The translations under genes were made by a program, and so were the position numbers. 64,000 nt of DNA, from IMG/VR virus record IMGVR_UViG_3300020057_000027, positions 1-64,000 of that record. One strand, given 5' to 3'. The notes under the pieces were generated by a model that ran no database searches, was not told the DNA's origin, and worked only from the letters and a program-made list of their open reading frames with translations. The DNA comes from a virus. Shown in pieces: positions 8,075 through 16,604 of the stretch (positions are counted from its first letter, which is position 1; each line of letters starts with the position of its first letter).

Positions 8075-8317
8075 ATGGATTTTGATGAGTTCGCTAGACT
8101 TAAAACGCCACACTTGGTTGCTTTCAGTTTCTCAGTTTTGATCGTTGGTCTTACTGTGGCTTATGGGATATTCGCTTTTACGCACCGCCTAAATAACACT
8201 AGCGAGTGTAATTGTGGGATAAGCGAAAAGTCTAATGGAACATCTATCGATCAAAAAGATCAACCAAGTCTACGTAAGGGTAGAGACTTCTTCTGGAGTG
8301 ATCCAGGAGCTTTCTGA
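8075..8317 (+). CDS. Small single-pass membrane protein overlapping uvsW
   Basis: An 80-residue protein with one clear membrane span (A-F-S-F-S-V-L-I-V-G-L-T-V-A-Y-G-I-F-A-F, residues ~17-36). The ATG at 8075 lies two bases after the uvsY stop; an upstream start inside uvsY (8042) is less likely. Its 3' end overlaps the uvsW start by 83 bases in another frame. T4 also has small genes between uvsY and uvsW. Function unknown. Confidence 0.55.
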   Translation: MDFDEFARLKTPHLVAFSFSVLIVGLTVAYGIFAFTHRLNNTSECNCGISEKSNGTSIDQKDQPSLRKGRDFFWSDPGAF

Positions 8318-10778
8318 ATTTTTTAAATTTAGAGTCCCAGGCTATCAGTTCATGCCAGCGTACAAGATGCGTACCTGGGATGGTTATATTCGCTTATTCA
8401 ATACTATGGATTGGAGTCTATACGCAGGCTTAATTCATTACCTAAAAGTATTCTGTGATGCTAGAGATTATACTTTAGATATCGATCCAGAAATAGAAGA
8501 GATAACTCCTTTCACATTAGAAGATACAAATAGCCTAACTAAACGGCTTAAATTACCCTTTGATGCTCGTGACTATCAACTCAGTGCGATACACTACGCT
8601 GTGAAGCACAGGAGAGCTTTATTAGTGTCTCCTACAGGGTGTCACGTCGCAGGAACTAAGGTCATACAATACGACGGTTCTTGTAAAACTGTGGAAAACC
8701 TACAAGTCGGTGACTTGTTAATGGGACCCGATAATTATCCAAGAACGGTATTAAAGACTATTAAAGGATACGGAAAAATATATAAAATTGCATGTGGTGG
8801 ACGCAAAAGTAACAAATTTAAAAGTTTTGAAGTTAATGGGGAACATATTTTAAGTTTGGTTCATACGTCGAAAGAGAATATAATTAATATTTCAGTGGAA
8901 GATTACATTAAGAAAAGTAAACATTGGAGACACTGCCATAAACTGTACTGGAATGACAAATGTATTGCATTCAATAATGATAATAAAACTCTCTTAGTTG
9001 ATCCATATATTGTTGGTGCCTATCTCGGAGATGGGCATTCGCGCACCCCTGCACTTACCTCGAAAGATAATGAGCTAATTGAACACTTTGCTGATTATGT
9101 TAAGATGGAATTCCATATCACACCAACCATCAAAACAAACAGGAGTAATTGTCGAACGATACGATTTTCTGATATAAAAAACACCACCCGTAGTAGCCCA
9201 AATAAATTCACGGATGCTTTCAGAAAGATTGGAATTGATATCGGTGGCTCTTTAACCTGTGGTAATAAGTATATTCCTGACGTATACAAAACATCATCTA
9301 TTTCTAGTAGATTGCAACTCTTAGCAGGATTAATAGATACGGACGGGTATTTAAGTAAAACCAAAACTTATTATTCATATACATCTAAATCCAAACAACT
9401 GGTCGAAGACGTAGCATTTGTGGCAAGAAGTTTGGGGTTTTTTGTAAAAATCAAAAGCGGATTAAAGTGTGCCACAAATACCATCGCAAAAATTAAGAGA
9501 ATATATTGGTCGTGTTCAATTATTGGAAATATATCTATTATTCCGTGTAAGTTAGATAGAAAAAAGGCAATAGTAGATAACCCAAACAAAAAACACAACC
9601 GACACTGTTTTACAGTGGAAGATGTTGGTAACAATACGTTTTATGGTATGCAGTTAGATGGGGATCATTTATATTTTCTAGGTGATTGGTGTGTAACCCA
9701 CAACTCAGGCAAAAGCCTAATCATCTATTCCCTAGCTAGACATTACAACAAAAAGACTTTGATTATCGTTCCAACAATATCGTTGGTATCTCAGATGATA
9801 TCAGACTTTAGAGACTATGCTAAGAAAGATCCAAAGTTTGATGTTGATAAAATGTGCCACCCTATTTTCTCAGGTCAAGATAAGACAACTAAGAAACCTA
9901 TCGTGGTTTCTACGTGGCAATCGATCTATAAAATGCCAAAAGAATACTTCAAAGATTTTGATGTTGTGATTGGTGATGAGGTTCACCAATTCAAAGCAAA
10001 CTCAATGAAAGGTATAATGGAGAAACTTGTAAATACTACTTACAGGTTCGGCACTACAGGTACACTTGATGGCACACAAACACATAAGCTAGTGCTTGAA
10101 GGTTTGTTTGGCCCAGTCTTCAAAGTTACTACAACCAAAACATTGATGGATAAAAAGCAATTAGCAGAATTAAATATTAAATGTTTAATATTGAAATACT
10201 CTGAAGAGACTTGTAAAGCAAATAAAATTCTGAAGTATCAAGATGAAATCAAATATCTTATTCTAAACAAGAAGCGTAATTTGTTTATTCGCAATCTAGC
10301 AGTAAGCATGAAATCTAATACGCTTATATTATTCCAATTCATAAGTCATGGTAAAGTTTTATATGACTCAATTAAAAAGAAAGTTGAAGAGACTACTCCA
10401 AATAGAAAGGTGTTTTTTGTCTCTGGTGCTACTGAAGGTGAAGTAAGAGAACAGATCAGAAAGATTACTGATAAACAGAAAGATGCGATCATCGTTGCTT
10501 CAAGTGGTGTATTCAGTACAGGTATTAATATAAAGAATCTTGATAACATCATATTCGCTTCGCCTACAAAATCAAGAATTAAAACATTACAGAGTATTGG
10601 CAGAGCATTACGTATTGGTGATTCAGATAAAGCAACACTATATGATATCGTTGATGATATGATACACAAGCAACATAAAAACTTTGCTATCAAACACTTT
10701 CTTGAAAGAGTTAAAATATACAACGCTGAGAAGTTCAAGTACAAGCTCCATCAAATAGATTTGGAGCCCACTAAATAA
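8235..10778 (+). CDS. uvsW: UvsW recombination helicase precursor with intein
   Basis: An 847-residue precursor; without its 355-residue intein the helicase is 492 residues (T4 UvsW 502). The N-terminal domain matches T4 UvsW (G-Y-x-F-x-P-x-x-x-x-x-x-W-D-G-x-I-R-L). The SF2 helicase motifs follow: Walker A SPTG^SGKS (interrupted by the intein), a DEVH-type Walker B (G-D-E-V-H-Q), T-T-G-T motif III, and motif VI Q-S-I-G-R-A-L-R. UvsW unwinds R-loops and branched DNA, shutting off origin replication and promoting recombination-dependent replication. The start is internal to the preceding membrane-protein gene but is supported by the conserved N-terminal residues. Confidence 0.94.
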   Translation: MEHLSIKKINQVYVRVETSSGVIQELSEFFKFRVPGYQFMPAYKMRTWDGYIRLFNTMDWSLYAGLIHYLKVFCDARDYTLDIDPEIEEITPFTLEDTNSLTKRLKLPFDARDYQLSAIHYAVKHRRALLVSPTGCHVAGTKVIQYDGSCKTVENLQVGDLLMGPDNYPRTVLKTIKGYGKIYKIACGGRKSNKFKSFEVNGEHILSLVHTSKENIINISVEDYIKKSKHWRHCHKLYWNDKCIAFNNDNKTLLVDPYIVGAYLGDGHSRTPALTSKDNELIEHFADYVKMEFHITPTIKTNRSNCRTIRFSDIKNTTRSSPNKFTDAFRKIGIDIGGSLTCGNKYIPDVYKTSSISSRLQLLAGLIDTDGYLSKTKTYYSYTSKSKQLVEDVAFVARSLGFFVKIKSGLKCATNTIAKIKRIYWSCSIIGNISIIPCKLDRKKAIVDNPNKKHNRHCFTVEDVGNNTFYGMQLDGDHLYFLGDWCVTHNSGKSLIIYSLARHYNKKTLIIVPTISLVSQMISDFRDYAKKDPKFDVDKMCHPIFSGQDKTTKKPIVVSTWQSIYKMPKEYFKDFDVVIGDEVHQFKANSMKGIMEKLVNTTYRFGTTGTLDGTQTHKLVLEGLFGPVFKVTTTKTLMDKKQLAELNIKCLILKYSEETCKANKILKYQDEIKYLILNKKRNLFIRNLAVSMKSNTLILFQFISHGKVLYDSIKKKVEETTPNRKVFFVSGATEGEVREQIRKITDKQKDAIIVASSGVFSTGINIKNLDNIIFASPTKSRIKTLQSIGRALRIGDSDKATLYDIVDDMIHKQHKNFAIKHFLERVKIYNAEKFKYKLHQIDLEPTK
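8640..9704 (+). other. Intein in UvsW Walker A, with LAGLIDADG endonuclease
   Basis: Residues 136-490 of the precursor. The intein starts at Cys (CHVAGTKVIQYDG), ends in H-N, and the +1 extein residue is Ser, so excision restores SPTG-SGKS. It contains two LAGLIDADG helices (V-G-A-Y-L-G-D-G and L-A-G-L-I-D-T-D-G), the catalytic parts of a homing endonuclease, and terminal splicing blocks including W-C-V-T-H-N. It looks intact and mobile. Insertion in a P-loop is typical because the target DNA is conserved. Confidence 0.95.
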
Positions 10779-10807
10779 TTCTGTTAGTTAAACTATCAAG
10801 GTAAACT

Positions 10808-11221
10808 ATGGCAGATCTTAAAGTAATCAAATTAGTTAATGGTGATGAAGTCATCGGATACGTTGATGATGGAGCTGTGAAAGATACTAATGATGAAGGT
10901 GAAGAGTATACCGTTAGAAATTTAATCTTCATTAAAGGCCCAATGCGAGTAGTACAAGAATATGATCGCAAGAGTAGAGGTCACTCTATTTTCTTGATTG
11001 ATTGGATGCCATCTTGTAACAGCAACACTTTACCTATACCCAAAGATAAAATTATAACAATGGATACTCCAAACGAATCTGTAATAGAACATTATGCAGA
11101 GTTGATGGTTGGACGATTAGACGAAGAAGACCGAGAAGAAGAATTAAATAAAGTTGAATTAAAAAAACAAGCAACGTTAGAAATATTAAAAAATCTGAAA
11201 ACAGATGATGATATGCACTAG
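10808..11221 (+). CDS. Sm-like small beta-barrel phage protein
   Basis: A 137-residue protein beginning with a K-V-I-K-L-V-N-G-D-E-V-I-G-Y segment, a pattern also seen in the 96-residue protein at 27967 (I-I-R-L-A-S-G-E-Q-I-L-G-D). Both look like the N-terminal strands of an Sm/LSm-type barrel found in T4-like phages. The C-terminal third is a charged, Lys/Glu-rich helix. The ribosome site AAGGTAA supports the start. RNA binding is suggested only by the fold resemblance. It is followed by the largest noncoding gap of the window. Confidence 0.45.
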   Translation: MADLKVIKLVNGDEVIGYVDDGAVKDTNDEGEEYTVRNLIFIKGPMRVVQEYDRKSRGHSIFLIDWMPSCNSNTLPIPKDKIITMDTPNESVIEHYAELMVGRLDEEDREEELNKVELKKQATLEILKNLKTDDDMH

Positions 11222-11326
11222 GTGGAACTATTTTTGAGCCAAGCCGAAATAATTTTGGAAACCCTGTTTTTTTATTCTTTGGAACACTATATACTAGTGT
11301 CAACGAAAAAATAAATCCTTTAATAC

Positions 11327-11488
11327 TAAGCCTTACTATTCTTTAAAGGCCTACTAGGCCAAGAAATCTTTATTAGGCCATAAGCCTTACTATTCTTTAA
11401 AGGCCTACTAGGCCAAGAAATCTTTATTAGGCCATAAGCCTTACTATTCTTTAAAGGCCTACTAGGCCAAGAAATCTTTATTAGGCCA
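11327..11488. repeat. Three perfect 54-bp tandem repeats
   Basis: Copies at 11327-11380, 11381-11434 and 11435-11488 are identical. Each starts TAAGCCTTAC and contains the odd palindrome GGCCTA-C-TAGGCC plus two further GGCC/AGGCC elements, so every unit can form a cruciform or bind a dimeric protein. The number, identity and lack of coding suggest iterons (replication origin or partition-like site) or a multi-site operator. They precede a small gene and the late sigma factor gene. Confidence 0.9.
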
Positions 11489-11522
11489 AAAGAAATCCCT
11501 TTTATATATTAATAGTTTCTGT

Positions 11523-11528
11523 TATACT
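11523..11528 (+). promoter_or_regulatory. Extended -10 promoter, predicted leaderless
   Basis: TG-T-TATACT ends six bases before the ATG at 11535 and no ribosome site is present, so transcription should start at or next to the start codon. The -35 region (TTTTAT, 17 bases upstream) is weak, in keeping with an extended -10 promoter. Confidence 0.55.
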
Positions 11529-11534
11529 CATGAT

Positions 11535-11735
11535 ATGAATAACATTAACAGACCAATCATTCGCATCGAAGAACAAGAAGTTTCAAAACTATCTGAAACA
11601 TTATTTGAATCTCTTCTTACTCAATGTCAAATTATATTTACTAGAGAGGGAAAAGATACCGTAGTATCTGTTCCTTACGATGACTATGTAAAGATGCAAG
11701 ATACGACTGTCGCTGATATAAACAAGGATGAATAA
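11535..11735 (+). CDS. Hypothetical 66-aa protein
   Basis: A small soluble protein with a hydrophobic middle and an acidic C-terminus; no domain recognised. Its ATG sits six bases after a TATACT extended -10 box with no ribosome site, so it may be translated from a leaderless mRNA. It lies directly upstream of the late sigma factor gene, whose ribosome site (AAGGA) is inside its last codons, so the two are probably one operon controlled from the repeat region. Confidence 0.5.
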   Translation: MNNINRPIIRIEEQEVSKLSETLFESLLTQCQIIFTREGKDTVVSVPYDDYVKMQDTTVADINKDE

Positions 11736-11736
11736 T

Positions 11737-12372
11737 ATGGCTGATGAAACAAATGGAAATACGGAAGAACAGTTACCAAAAACAAAACTAAAAGGTAACA
11801 AGCCAATTAAGATCAAAGCAAAAGATAGACCACACTACGTAAACAATGCAGAGTTTCTTGCACACATGAAGCTCCACATCAAAGCTGTAAATGATGCAAA
11901 GCGAAAGAAGCTTCCAGCTCCACAAGTATCAGACTTCATAGGTGAATGTATTCTTAACATGGCAAATAAAATTGTCAACAGACCAAACTTTATGAATTAT
12001 CCTTTCAGAGAAGAAATGATATCTGATGGAATAGAAAACTGCTTAATGTATCTCAATAACTTTAACCCAAAGAAATCTAATAACCCATTCGCATATTTTA
12101 CACAGATCATTTGGTTCGCTTTTATAAGACGAATACAAAGAGAAAAGAAACATCTATATACAAAGTACCGAATGATCGAAGAGAGTTTTACTGGAGAGTA
12201 TCCAGATGAGATAGCTGCACCAACTCAATACGGTAATGAATACTCAGAACAGTATCGGCAAGAGTTTGTAGCAAACTTTGAACGTGGAAGAGAAGAAAAG
12301 AAAGCCAAGAACAAAAAGAAGAAGAAAGGTAAAGCCAATCTGGAAGATGTTCTTGAGGATAAAGATACTTGA
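11737..12372 (+). CDS. 55: Late-transcription sigma factor gp55
   Basis: A 211-residue homologue of T4 gp55 (185 residues). The recognisable core is Y-V-N-N-A-E-F-L (~30-38), E-E-M-I-S-D-G-I-E-N-C (~88-98), K-S-N-N-P-F-A-Y-F-T-Q-I (~111-122) and F-I-R-R-I-Q-R-E-K-K, the sigma region 2-like part that binds core RNA polymerase and melts TATAAATA. The C-terminal ~30 residues are a long Lys-rich tail; T4 gp55 uses its C-terminus to contact the gp45 clamp. ATG 11737 is chosen because AAGGA sits eight bases upstream; ATG 11728 is too close to it. Confidence 0.92.
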   Translation: MADETNGNTEEQLPKTKLKGNKPIKIKAKDRPHYVNNAEFLAHMKLHIKAVNDAKRKKLPAPQVSDFIGECILNMANKIVNRPNFMNYPFREEMISDGIENCLMYLNNFNPKKSNNPFAYFTQIIWFAFIRRIQREKKHLYTKYRMIEESFTGEYPDEIAAPTQYGNEYSEQYRQEFVANFERGREEKKAKNKKKKKGKANLEDVLEDKDT

Positions 12373-12398
12373 CAAAGGTATAAAGAATGTGTTATTAT
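12369..12398 (+). promoter_or_regulatory. Strong sigma70-type promoter
   Basis: TTGACA (12369-12374), 18-base spacer, and an extended -10 TG-T-TATTAT (12393-12398). The -10 box lies inside the first codons of the 87-residue gene at 12387, so the transcript would serve the gene starting at 12559 and downstream ones. Confidence 0.55.
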
Positions 12399-12650
12399 TA
12401 TCTAGGTAAAGAGATCGGATATGACGGATGTGGAACACCTACCGATGAATTTGTAGTTTATACACTGGATAATAATCCACATCAACACACGCAAAGTTTA
12501 GTTTTCTTGGCGGGATTTGTTGATATTGAAAGTGCAGTTAAATTTTTGAGAGATTGTTATGAGGGAAAAATATCAACCGAATATATTCAGAAAGCTAAAA
12601 TGGAAGCTAGAAGCCGCCCAAGATTGGGTGCGATATCGCACATACGATAA
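12387..12650 (+). CDS. Hypothetical 87-aa protein
   Basis: A small protein beginning MCYYYLGKEIGYDG, with an AAAGG ribosome site. The first ~60 residues look protein-like (alternating hydrophobic and polar residues); the last ~30 are basic and lie in the 92-base overlap with the next gene. A strong promoter sits over its 5' end, so it can only be expressed by transcription from upstream, with gp55. No recognised domain. Confidence 0.45.
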   Translation: MCYYYLGKEIGYDGCGTPTDEFVVYTLDNNPHQHTQSLVFLAGFVDIESAVKFLRDCYEGKISTEYIQKAKMEARSRPRLGAISHIR

Positions 12651-13296
12651 GTATCATATAGTTCATACAGATCTAGAGCCAGCTTACTACGATAAAGACA
12701 CACTTCTATTACACGCAAATTTTTCTATTCTAGCACAGTTCGTTGAAGTTGAATGTGCTTGGATGAATGATGTATTTGATAAGAAAAAGAGAAACTGGCG
12801 ATTTAAACTTCCTAGAATTATTCGCAACACTTTATTTCCTATATCTTCTCGTGAAGATGGACTTGCTTTTATTGATTGGCATATCACTCACGAATCTACT
12901 GATGAAGATAAACGCAACATGGGATTTGAAACTGATGAAGCTTATGAAGCATATAGAAAAGATTATTCAGCTCCGTGGAAAGAAATTCAAGATCTTTATA
13001 TTTGGTGGAAGGATATAAGACCTGCTAGACAAGACCCAATGGATCTTTCTGGTTGGTCTGCTTGGTGTGATAATAAGAGACAGAAATATGGTTCTTGGCT
13101 TGACCGTTCAAATATGAAAGAGATCGAAGTCAAGGGACAAAAGTTTTTTGAAATGATCAACAGAAATACTCCAGAAGAGCAAGCAGAAGAAAAAAGAATT
13201 CTAGATCTTAATCATAAGATTGAAGAAGAGCAAGAGAAAGAAGATGAGGACATGCTTGTTCGTTTAATTAAAATTCGTAGATGTTTGTGGACATAA
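12559..13296 (+). CDS. Conserved phage hypothetical protein (245 aa)
   Basis: A 245-residue acidic protein with the block L-E-P-A-Y-Y-D-K-D-T-L-L-L-H-A-N-F, many Trp residues, and a C-terminal coiled coil (residues ~205-235). I recognise this block from other large T4-like phages but know no function. The exact start is uncertain: ATG 12559 overlaps the previous gene by 92 bases, and the next in-frame Met is deep in the conserved region. Confidence 0.6.
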   Translation: MREKYQPNIFRKLKWKLEAAQDWVRYRTYDKYHIVHTDLEPAYYDKDTLLLHANFSILAQFVEVECAWMNDVFDKKKRNWRFKLPRIIRNTLFPISSREDGLAFIDWHITHESTDEDKRNMGFETDEAYEAYRKDYSAPWKEIQDLYIWWKDIRPARQDPMDLSGWSAWCDNKRQKYGSWLDRSNMKEIEVKGQKFFEMINRNTPEEQAEEKRILDLNHKIEEEQEKEDEDMLVRLIKIRRCLWT

Positions 13297-13303
13297 TTTA
13301 GCA

Positions 13304-13555
13304 ATGGCTCTGGACAAAGAAAAATTAATTGATAGTTTATACACTAGATGTGCTGAGAGATCGGCCACAAGTAAGCAAGTCTTTGCTGCTATAGTAAAAG
13401 ATCTAGGATTAATTGGAACCTCTGTAGTAGAAGAGAAGGCTATAGATATAATTCGTCCATACAAGCAATCAGGAAAAAACCTTGAATTAACTAGCAATTT
13501 ACTATATGATATACTTAACACTTCTAATAGTAGCGGTGGATCAACATGGGGCTAA
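13304..13555 (+). CDS. Hypothetical 83-aa protein
   Basis: A small, mostly helical protein ending in a Ser/Gly-rich tail. It sits tightly between the 245-residue protein and a ribbon-helix-helix regulator (7 and 6 base gaps), so it is probably part of the same transcript. No motif is recognised and no clear ribosome site precedes the ATG. Confidence 0.5.
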   Translation: MALDKEKLIDSLYTRCAERSATSKQVFAAIVKDLGLIGTSVVEEKAIDIIRPYKQSGKNLELTSNLLYDILNTSNSSGGSTWG

Positions 13556-13561
13556 ATTATT

Positions 13562-13819
13562 ATGAAGAAATCAAAAGTCAAACCATATTCATTAAAGGGC
13601 GTCTTTAATAAAGAAGAGAAAAAGAATCCACCTGATTACGTAGTCATTGATGGTAATCATTATGAAAGATTAGAAACTAAAACAGTATCAGTAGATCTTG
13701 ATTTAGATCCTGATGTTTTAATTACCATTAATAATACTTTTAAACAAGGTGGTTTCGTTAATAAAGCAGAAGTGATTAGATCGGCCCTTCGTTTTGCTGT
13801 ACTTAATGAAGTCAAGTAA
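13562..13819 (+). CDS. Ribbon-helix-helix DNA-binding protein
   Basis: An 85-residue protein whose C-terminal half fits the RHH/CopG fold: a beta strand V-S-V-D-L-D-L, helix A (D-P-D-V-L-I-T-I-N-N-T-F) and helix B after a turn (N-K-A-E-V-I-R-S-A-L-R-F-A-V). RHH proteins bind operators as dimers through the paired strands. The N-terminal ~40 residues are basic and probably flexible. It lies three bases before gene 47, so a regulator of the recombination genes or of its own operon is plausible but not shown. Confidence 0.75.
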   Translation: MKKSKVKPYSLKGVFNKEEKKNPPDYVVIDGNHYERLETKTVSVDLDLDPDVLITINNTFKQGGFVNKAEVIRSALRFAVLNEVK

Positions 13820-13821
13820 TA

Positions 13822-14898
13822 ATGAAAGTAGCAATCGTTACTGATACCCATTCGGGAGCGAGAAACGATAATCCCGCTTTTAATGAATTCTTCATATCGT
13901 TTTTTGAAAAACAATTTTTTCCTTATATAAAAGAACATGATATCAAACATGTTATTCATTTGGGTGACGTGTTTGACCGTCGCAAGTATATTAATTTTAA
14001 TACGCTTAGGTCTTGGCAAGAAAGAGTTTTTACGCCTCTGCATGGTCTTGTCTCGCATATGGATATTCTTATTGGTAATCATGATACTTATTTTAAGAAC
14101 ACTAATACAGTAAACAGTGTTGAAGGTTTATTATCTTCATTTCCTAAATTCAAAATCTATACTGAGCCAACAGAAGTTAAGGTTGGAGATAGAGACGTTC
14201 TTTTCTTACCGTGGATATGTGAAGATAACATAATACAATCAAGAAAGATGATTGAAGATACTAAAGCCCAAGTGTGTATGGGACATTTGGAACTTATGGG
14301 ATTTGAAATGCACTCTGGACATATTAATAAAGATAAAGGTCTAACTGCAAGCATCTTTGATAAGTTCTTTATGACTTTGACTGGACACTTTCATCATAAG
14401 TCTAGTAATAATGGTATTCATTATCTTGGTTCTCCATATCCTATTATCTGGAGCGACTGGGGAGATATTCGTGGTTTTCATATCTTTGATACTGAAACGT
14501 TAGATTTACAGTTCATTGAAAATCCAGCACAGATATTTTGTAAGATTTTTTATGATGATAGTAAAGAAACTTTTGATACGTTAGTTAATAAAGACTATTC
14601 TGGACTCACTGGAATGTTCGTTAAGATTATAGTTCAGAATAAAACTAATCCTTATCTGTTTGACCAATTCATAGAAGCATTACAGAAAGTAAATCCAACC
14701 GATATCAGTATAGTAGAAGCTGCATTTGAAAATACTTCAGAAGAAGAAGTTTTAGATGAAGCAAAAGACACACTATCAATTCTTATGGACTATGTTAAAT
14801 CTTTAAGTTTACAAACACATGAAACAGAATTAATGTCACTGTTCAATGATTTATATATTGAGGCACTAAACACTAGCGACCAAATTCAAGGAAGTTAA
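13822..14898 (+). CDS. 47: Recombination nuclease subunit gp47 (SbcD/Mre11 family)
   Basis: A 358-residue calcineurin-fold nuclease with the full metal-binding motif set: D-T-H (residues 8-10), G-D-V-F-D-R (near 50), G-N-H-D (near 90), and later G-H-L-E and T-G-H-F-H-H. With gp46 it forms the Mre11-Rad50-like complex that resects DNA ends for recombination-dependent replication and host DNA breakdown. Its stop overlaps the gp46 start by one base (TAATG), indicating coupled translation. Length matches T4 gp47 (339). Confidence 0.95.
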   Translation: MKVAIVTDTHSGARNDNPAFNEFFISFFEKQFFPYIKEHDIKHVIHLGDVFDRRKYINFNTLRSWQERVFTPLHGLVSHMDILIGNHDTYFKNTNTVNSVEGLLSSFPKFKIYTEPTEVKVGDRDVLFLPWICEDNIIQSRKMIEDTKAQVCMGHLELMGFEMHSGHINKDKGLTASIFDKFFMTLTGHFHHKSSNNGIHYLGSPYPIIWSDWGDIRGFHIFDTETLDLQFIENPAQIFCKIFYDDSKETFDTLVNKDYSGLTGMFVKIIVQNKTNPYLFDQFIEALQKVNPTDISIVEAAFENTSEEEVLDEAKDTLSILMDYVKSLSLQTHETELMSLFNDLYIEALNTSDQIQGS

Positions 14899-16604
14899 TG
14901 CTTGTATTTAAAACAGTAAGATGGAAGAATCTTCTGGCGACAGGAAATAATTTCATTGAAGTACAACTAGATAAGAATCATACCACAATTTTGCTTGGTC
15001 CTTCTGGTAGTGGTAAGAGTACAATGCTTGATGCTATCTCATTGGCGCTGTTTAATAGACCATTCAGAAACATTAATAAGAATCAAATAGTAAACTCAAT
15101 CAACGAAAAGAATTGTTTAGTTGAATTAGAATTTTCTCTAGGTAGTAAAGAGTATATAATTAAACGTGGAGTTAAACCTGCTATATTTGAAATCTATATT
15201 GATGGTAAACTTGTCAATCAAGATTCTCATATAAAAGACTATCAACAGTATCTTGAAAAACAGATCTTAAAGTTTAATTTCAAAGCGTTCTGCCAGATAG
15301 TAGTTCTCGGAGCATCAAACTTTACTCCATTCATGCAATTGAAGCCAGCAGATCGTAGATTGATTGTAGAAGGACTTCTGGATATAGAAATCTTTTCTGT
15401 GATGAATTTACTTTTGAAGCAGAGAGTGACTAATATTAAAACTTCTATAGTTGAAAATGATTATGCGATATCACTAGCCAAAGAAAAAATTGTAGTTCAT
15501 CAAAGATATCTTGAAGAAATCAGTAAAGATAAAGATGAAAAGATTAAAGACAACCTAGTTAAAATTGAAGAGAATAAACTTCAGATAGTAGATATACAAA
15601 ACAAGAACAAAGAACTATTATCACAAGTAGTAGAATTGGAAGCTAAACTTTCTTTTAAGAAAGAAGTTGAAGCTAACATATCAAAGGTTCAACGGATATC
15701 AAGTAAGCTTAATGACAATGTTAAGAAGTTTAACAAAGAAATAACTTTCTATGAACAGCATGATAGTTGTCCAACTTGTCAACAGGAAATTAAACCAGAC
15801 TTTAAGACTTTAGAAATTCAAAAGAAGAACGATAAGATTGAAGAATGTAATCAAGGTTTGTTACAAGTTCAAAGTAATCTGGAAAAATTAGATTCTAAGT
15901 TAGCAGATGCTCGTAAGATTGAATCAGAAATGGAAGTGATTCAATTACAAGTTCAAAAACATAACAGTACAGTAGATGCTATCAATCAATTCATTAAACG
16001 TATTGCCAAAGAAACTTTAGAGTTAAAAGATAGTGTTGCGTCCACACAAGATGTTGCCATTGAAGATCTAAACAATCAAATAGAAATATTAAACAAGAAG
16101 AAAGAAAATTTCTCAATAGAAAGAGCAGTTAATGATCTAGCATCTTCACTACTTAAAGATAGTGGAGTTAAAGCAAAGATTATTAAACAATATCTTCCAT
16201 TGATTAATAAGTACACCAATCAATTCTTAACTGCAATGAATTTCTTTATTACATTTTCCATTGATGAAGAATTTAATGAATGTATCAAACATCGTGGTAG
16301 AGATGATCTATCATATGCTAATTTTTCGGAAGGCGAAAAGCAGAGAATAGATCTTGCTCTATTATTCTGTTGGAGAAAGATTGCTAAGATGAAGAACAGC
16401 GTAAACACTAATCTATTAGTTCTGGATGAAGTTCTTGATAGTTATCTGGACACAAGTGCTACTGAGAATGTTCTCCAACTGGTTAATTCAGAATTGTTTA
16501 AGGATACAAACGTATTTGTTATTTCTCATAAAGAAAGCATAGCAGATAAGTTCCATGCAAATATTCGCTTTACAAAAAGCAAAAATTTCAGTATAATAGA
16601 ATAA
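14898..16604 (+). CDS. 46: Recombination ATPase gp46 (SbcC/Rad50 family)
   Basis: A 568-residue SMC-like ATPase (T4 gp46 is 560). Walker A is GPSGSGKS at residues 34-41. Long coiled coils flank a zinc hook C-P-T-C at residues 291-294. The C-terminal half has the ABC signature region (F-S-E-G-E-K-Q-R) and Walker B L-L-V-L-D-E near residue 505. It dimerises through the hook and regulates gp47 nuclease on DNA ends. Its last codons contain a strong promoter for the following ClpP-like gene. Confidence 0.95.
   Translation: MLVFKTVRWKNLLATGNNFIEVQLDKNHTTILLGPSGSGKSTMLDAISLALFNRPFRNINKNQIVNSINEKNCLVELEFSLGSKEYIIKRGVKPAIFEIYIDGKLVNQDSHIKDYQQYLEKQILKFNFKAFCQIVVLGASNFTPFMQLKPADRRLIVEGLLDIEIFSVMNLLLKQRVTNIKTSIVENDYAISLAKEKIVVHQRYLEEISKDKDEKIKDNLVKIEENKLQIVDIQNKNKELLSQVVELEAKLSFKKEVEANISKVQRISSKLNDNVKKFNKEITFYEQHDSCPTCQQEIKPDFKTLEIQKKNDKIEECNQGLLQVQSNLEKLDSKLADARKIESEMEVIQLQVQKHNSTVDAINQFIKRIAKETLELKDSVASTQDVAIEDLNNQIEILNKKKENFSIERAVNDLASSLLKDSGVKAKIIKQYLPLINKYTNQFLTAMNFFITFSIDEEFNECIKHRGRDDLSYANFSEGEKQRIDLALLFCWRKIAKMKNSVNTNLLVLDEVLDSYLDTSATENVLQLVNSELFKDTNVFVISHKESIADKFHANIRFTKSKNFSIIE
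16569..16597 (+). promoter_or_regulatory. Sigma70-type promoter inside the end of gene 46
   Basis: TTTACA (16569-16574), 17-base spacer, TATAAT (16592-16597). The -10 box ends six bases before the ATG at 16604, which has no ribosome site, so a leaderless start there is possible. A second in-frame ATG at 16628 has a TGAGGT site. Confidence 0.65.

Larger units (their letters stand above)
11222..11534. other. Noncoding gap with tandem repeats and a promoter
   Basis: The only gap above 300 bases. It holds a small inverted repeat ACACTA / TAGTGT (11284-11289, 11295-11300), three perfect 54-base tandem repeats (11327-11488) and an extended -10 promoter (11523-11528) directly upstream of the next ATG. 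No tRNA or open reading frame is seen. Confidence 0.8.

Noticed and set aside
11327-11488. CRISPR array
   Set aside because: The 54-bp units are directly adjacent and identical with no unique spacers; they are tandem repeats.
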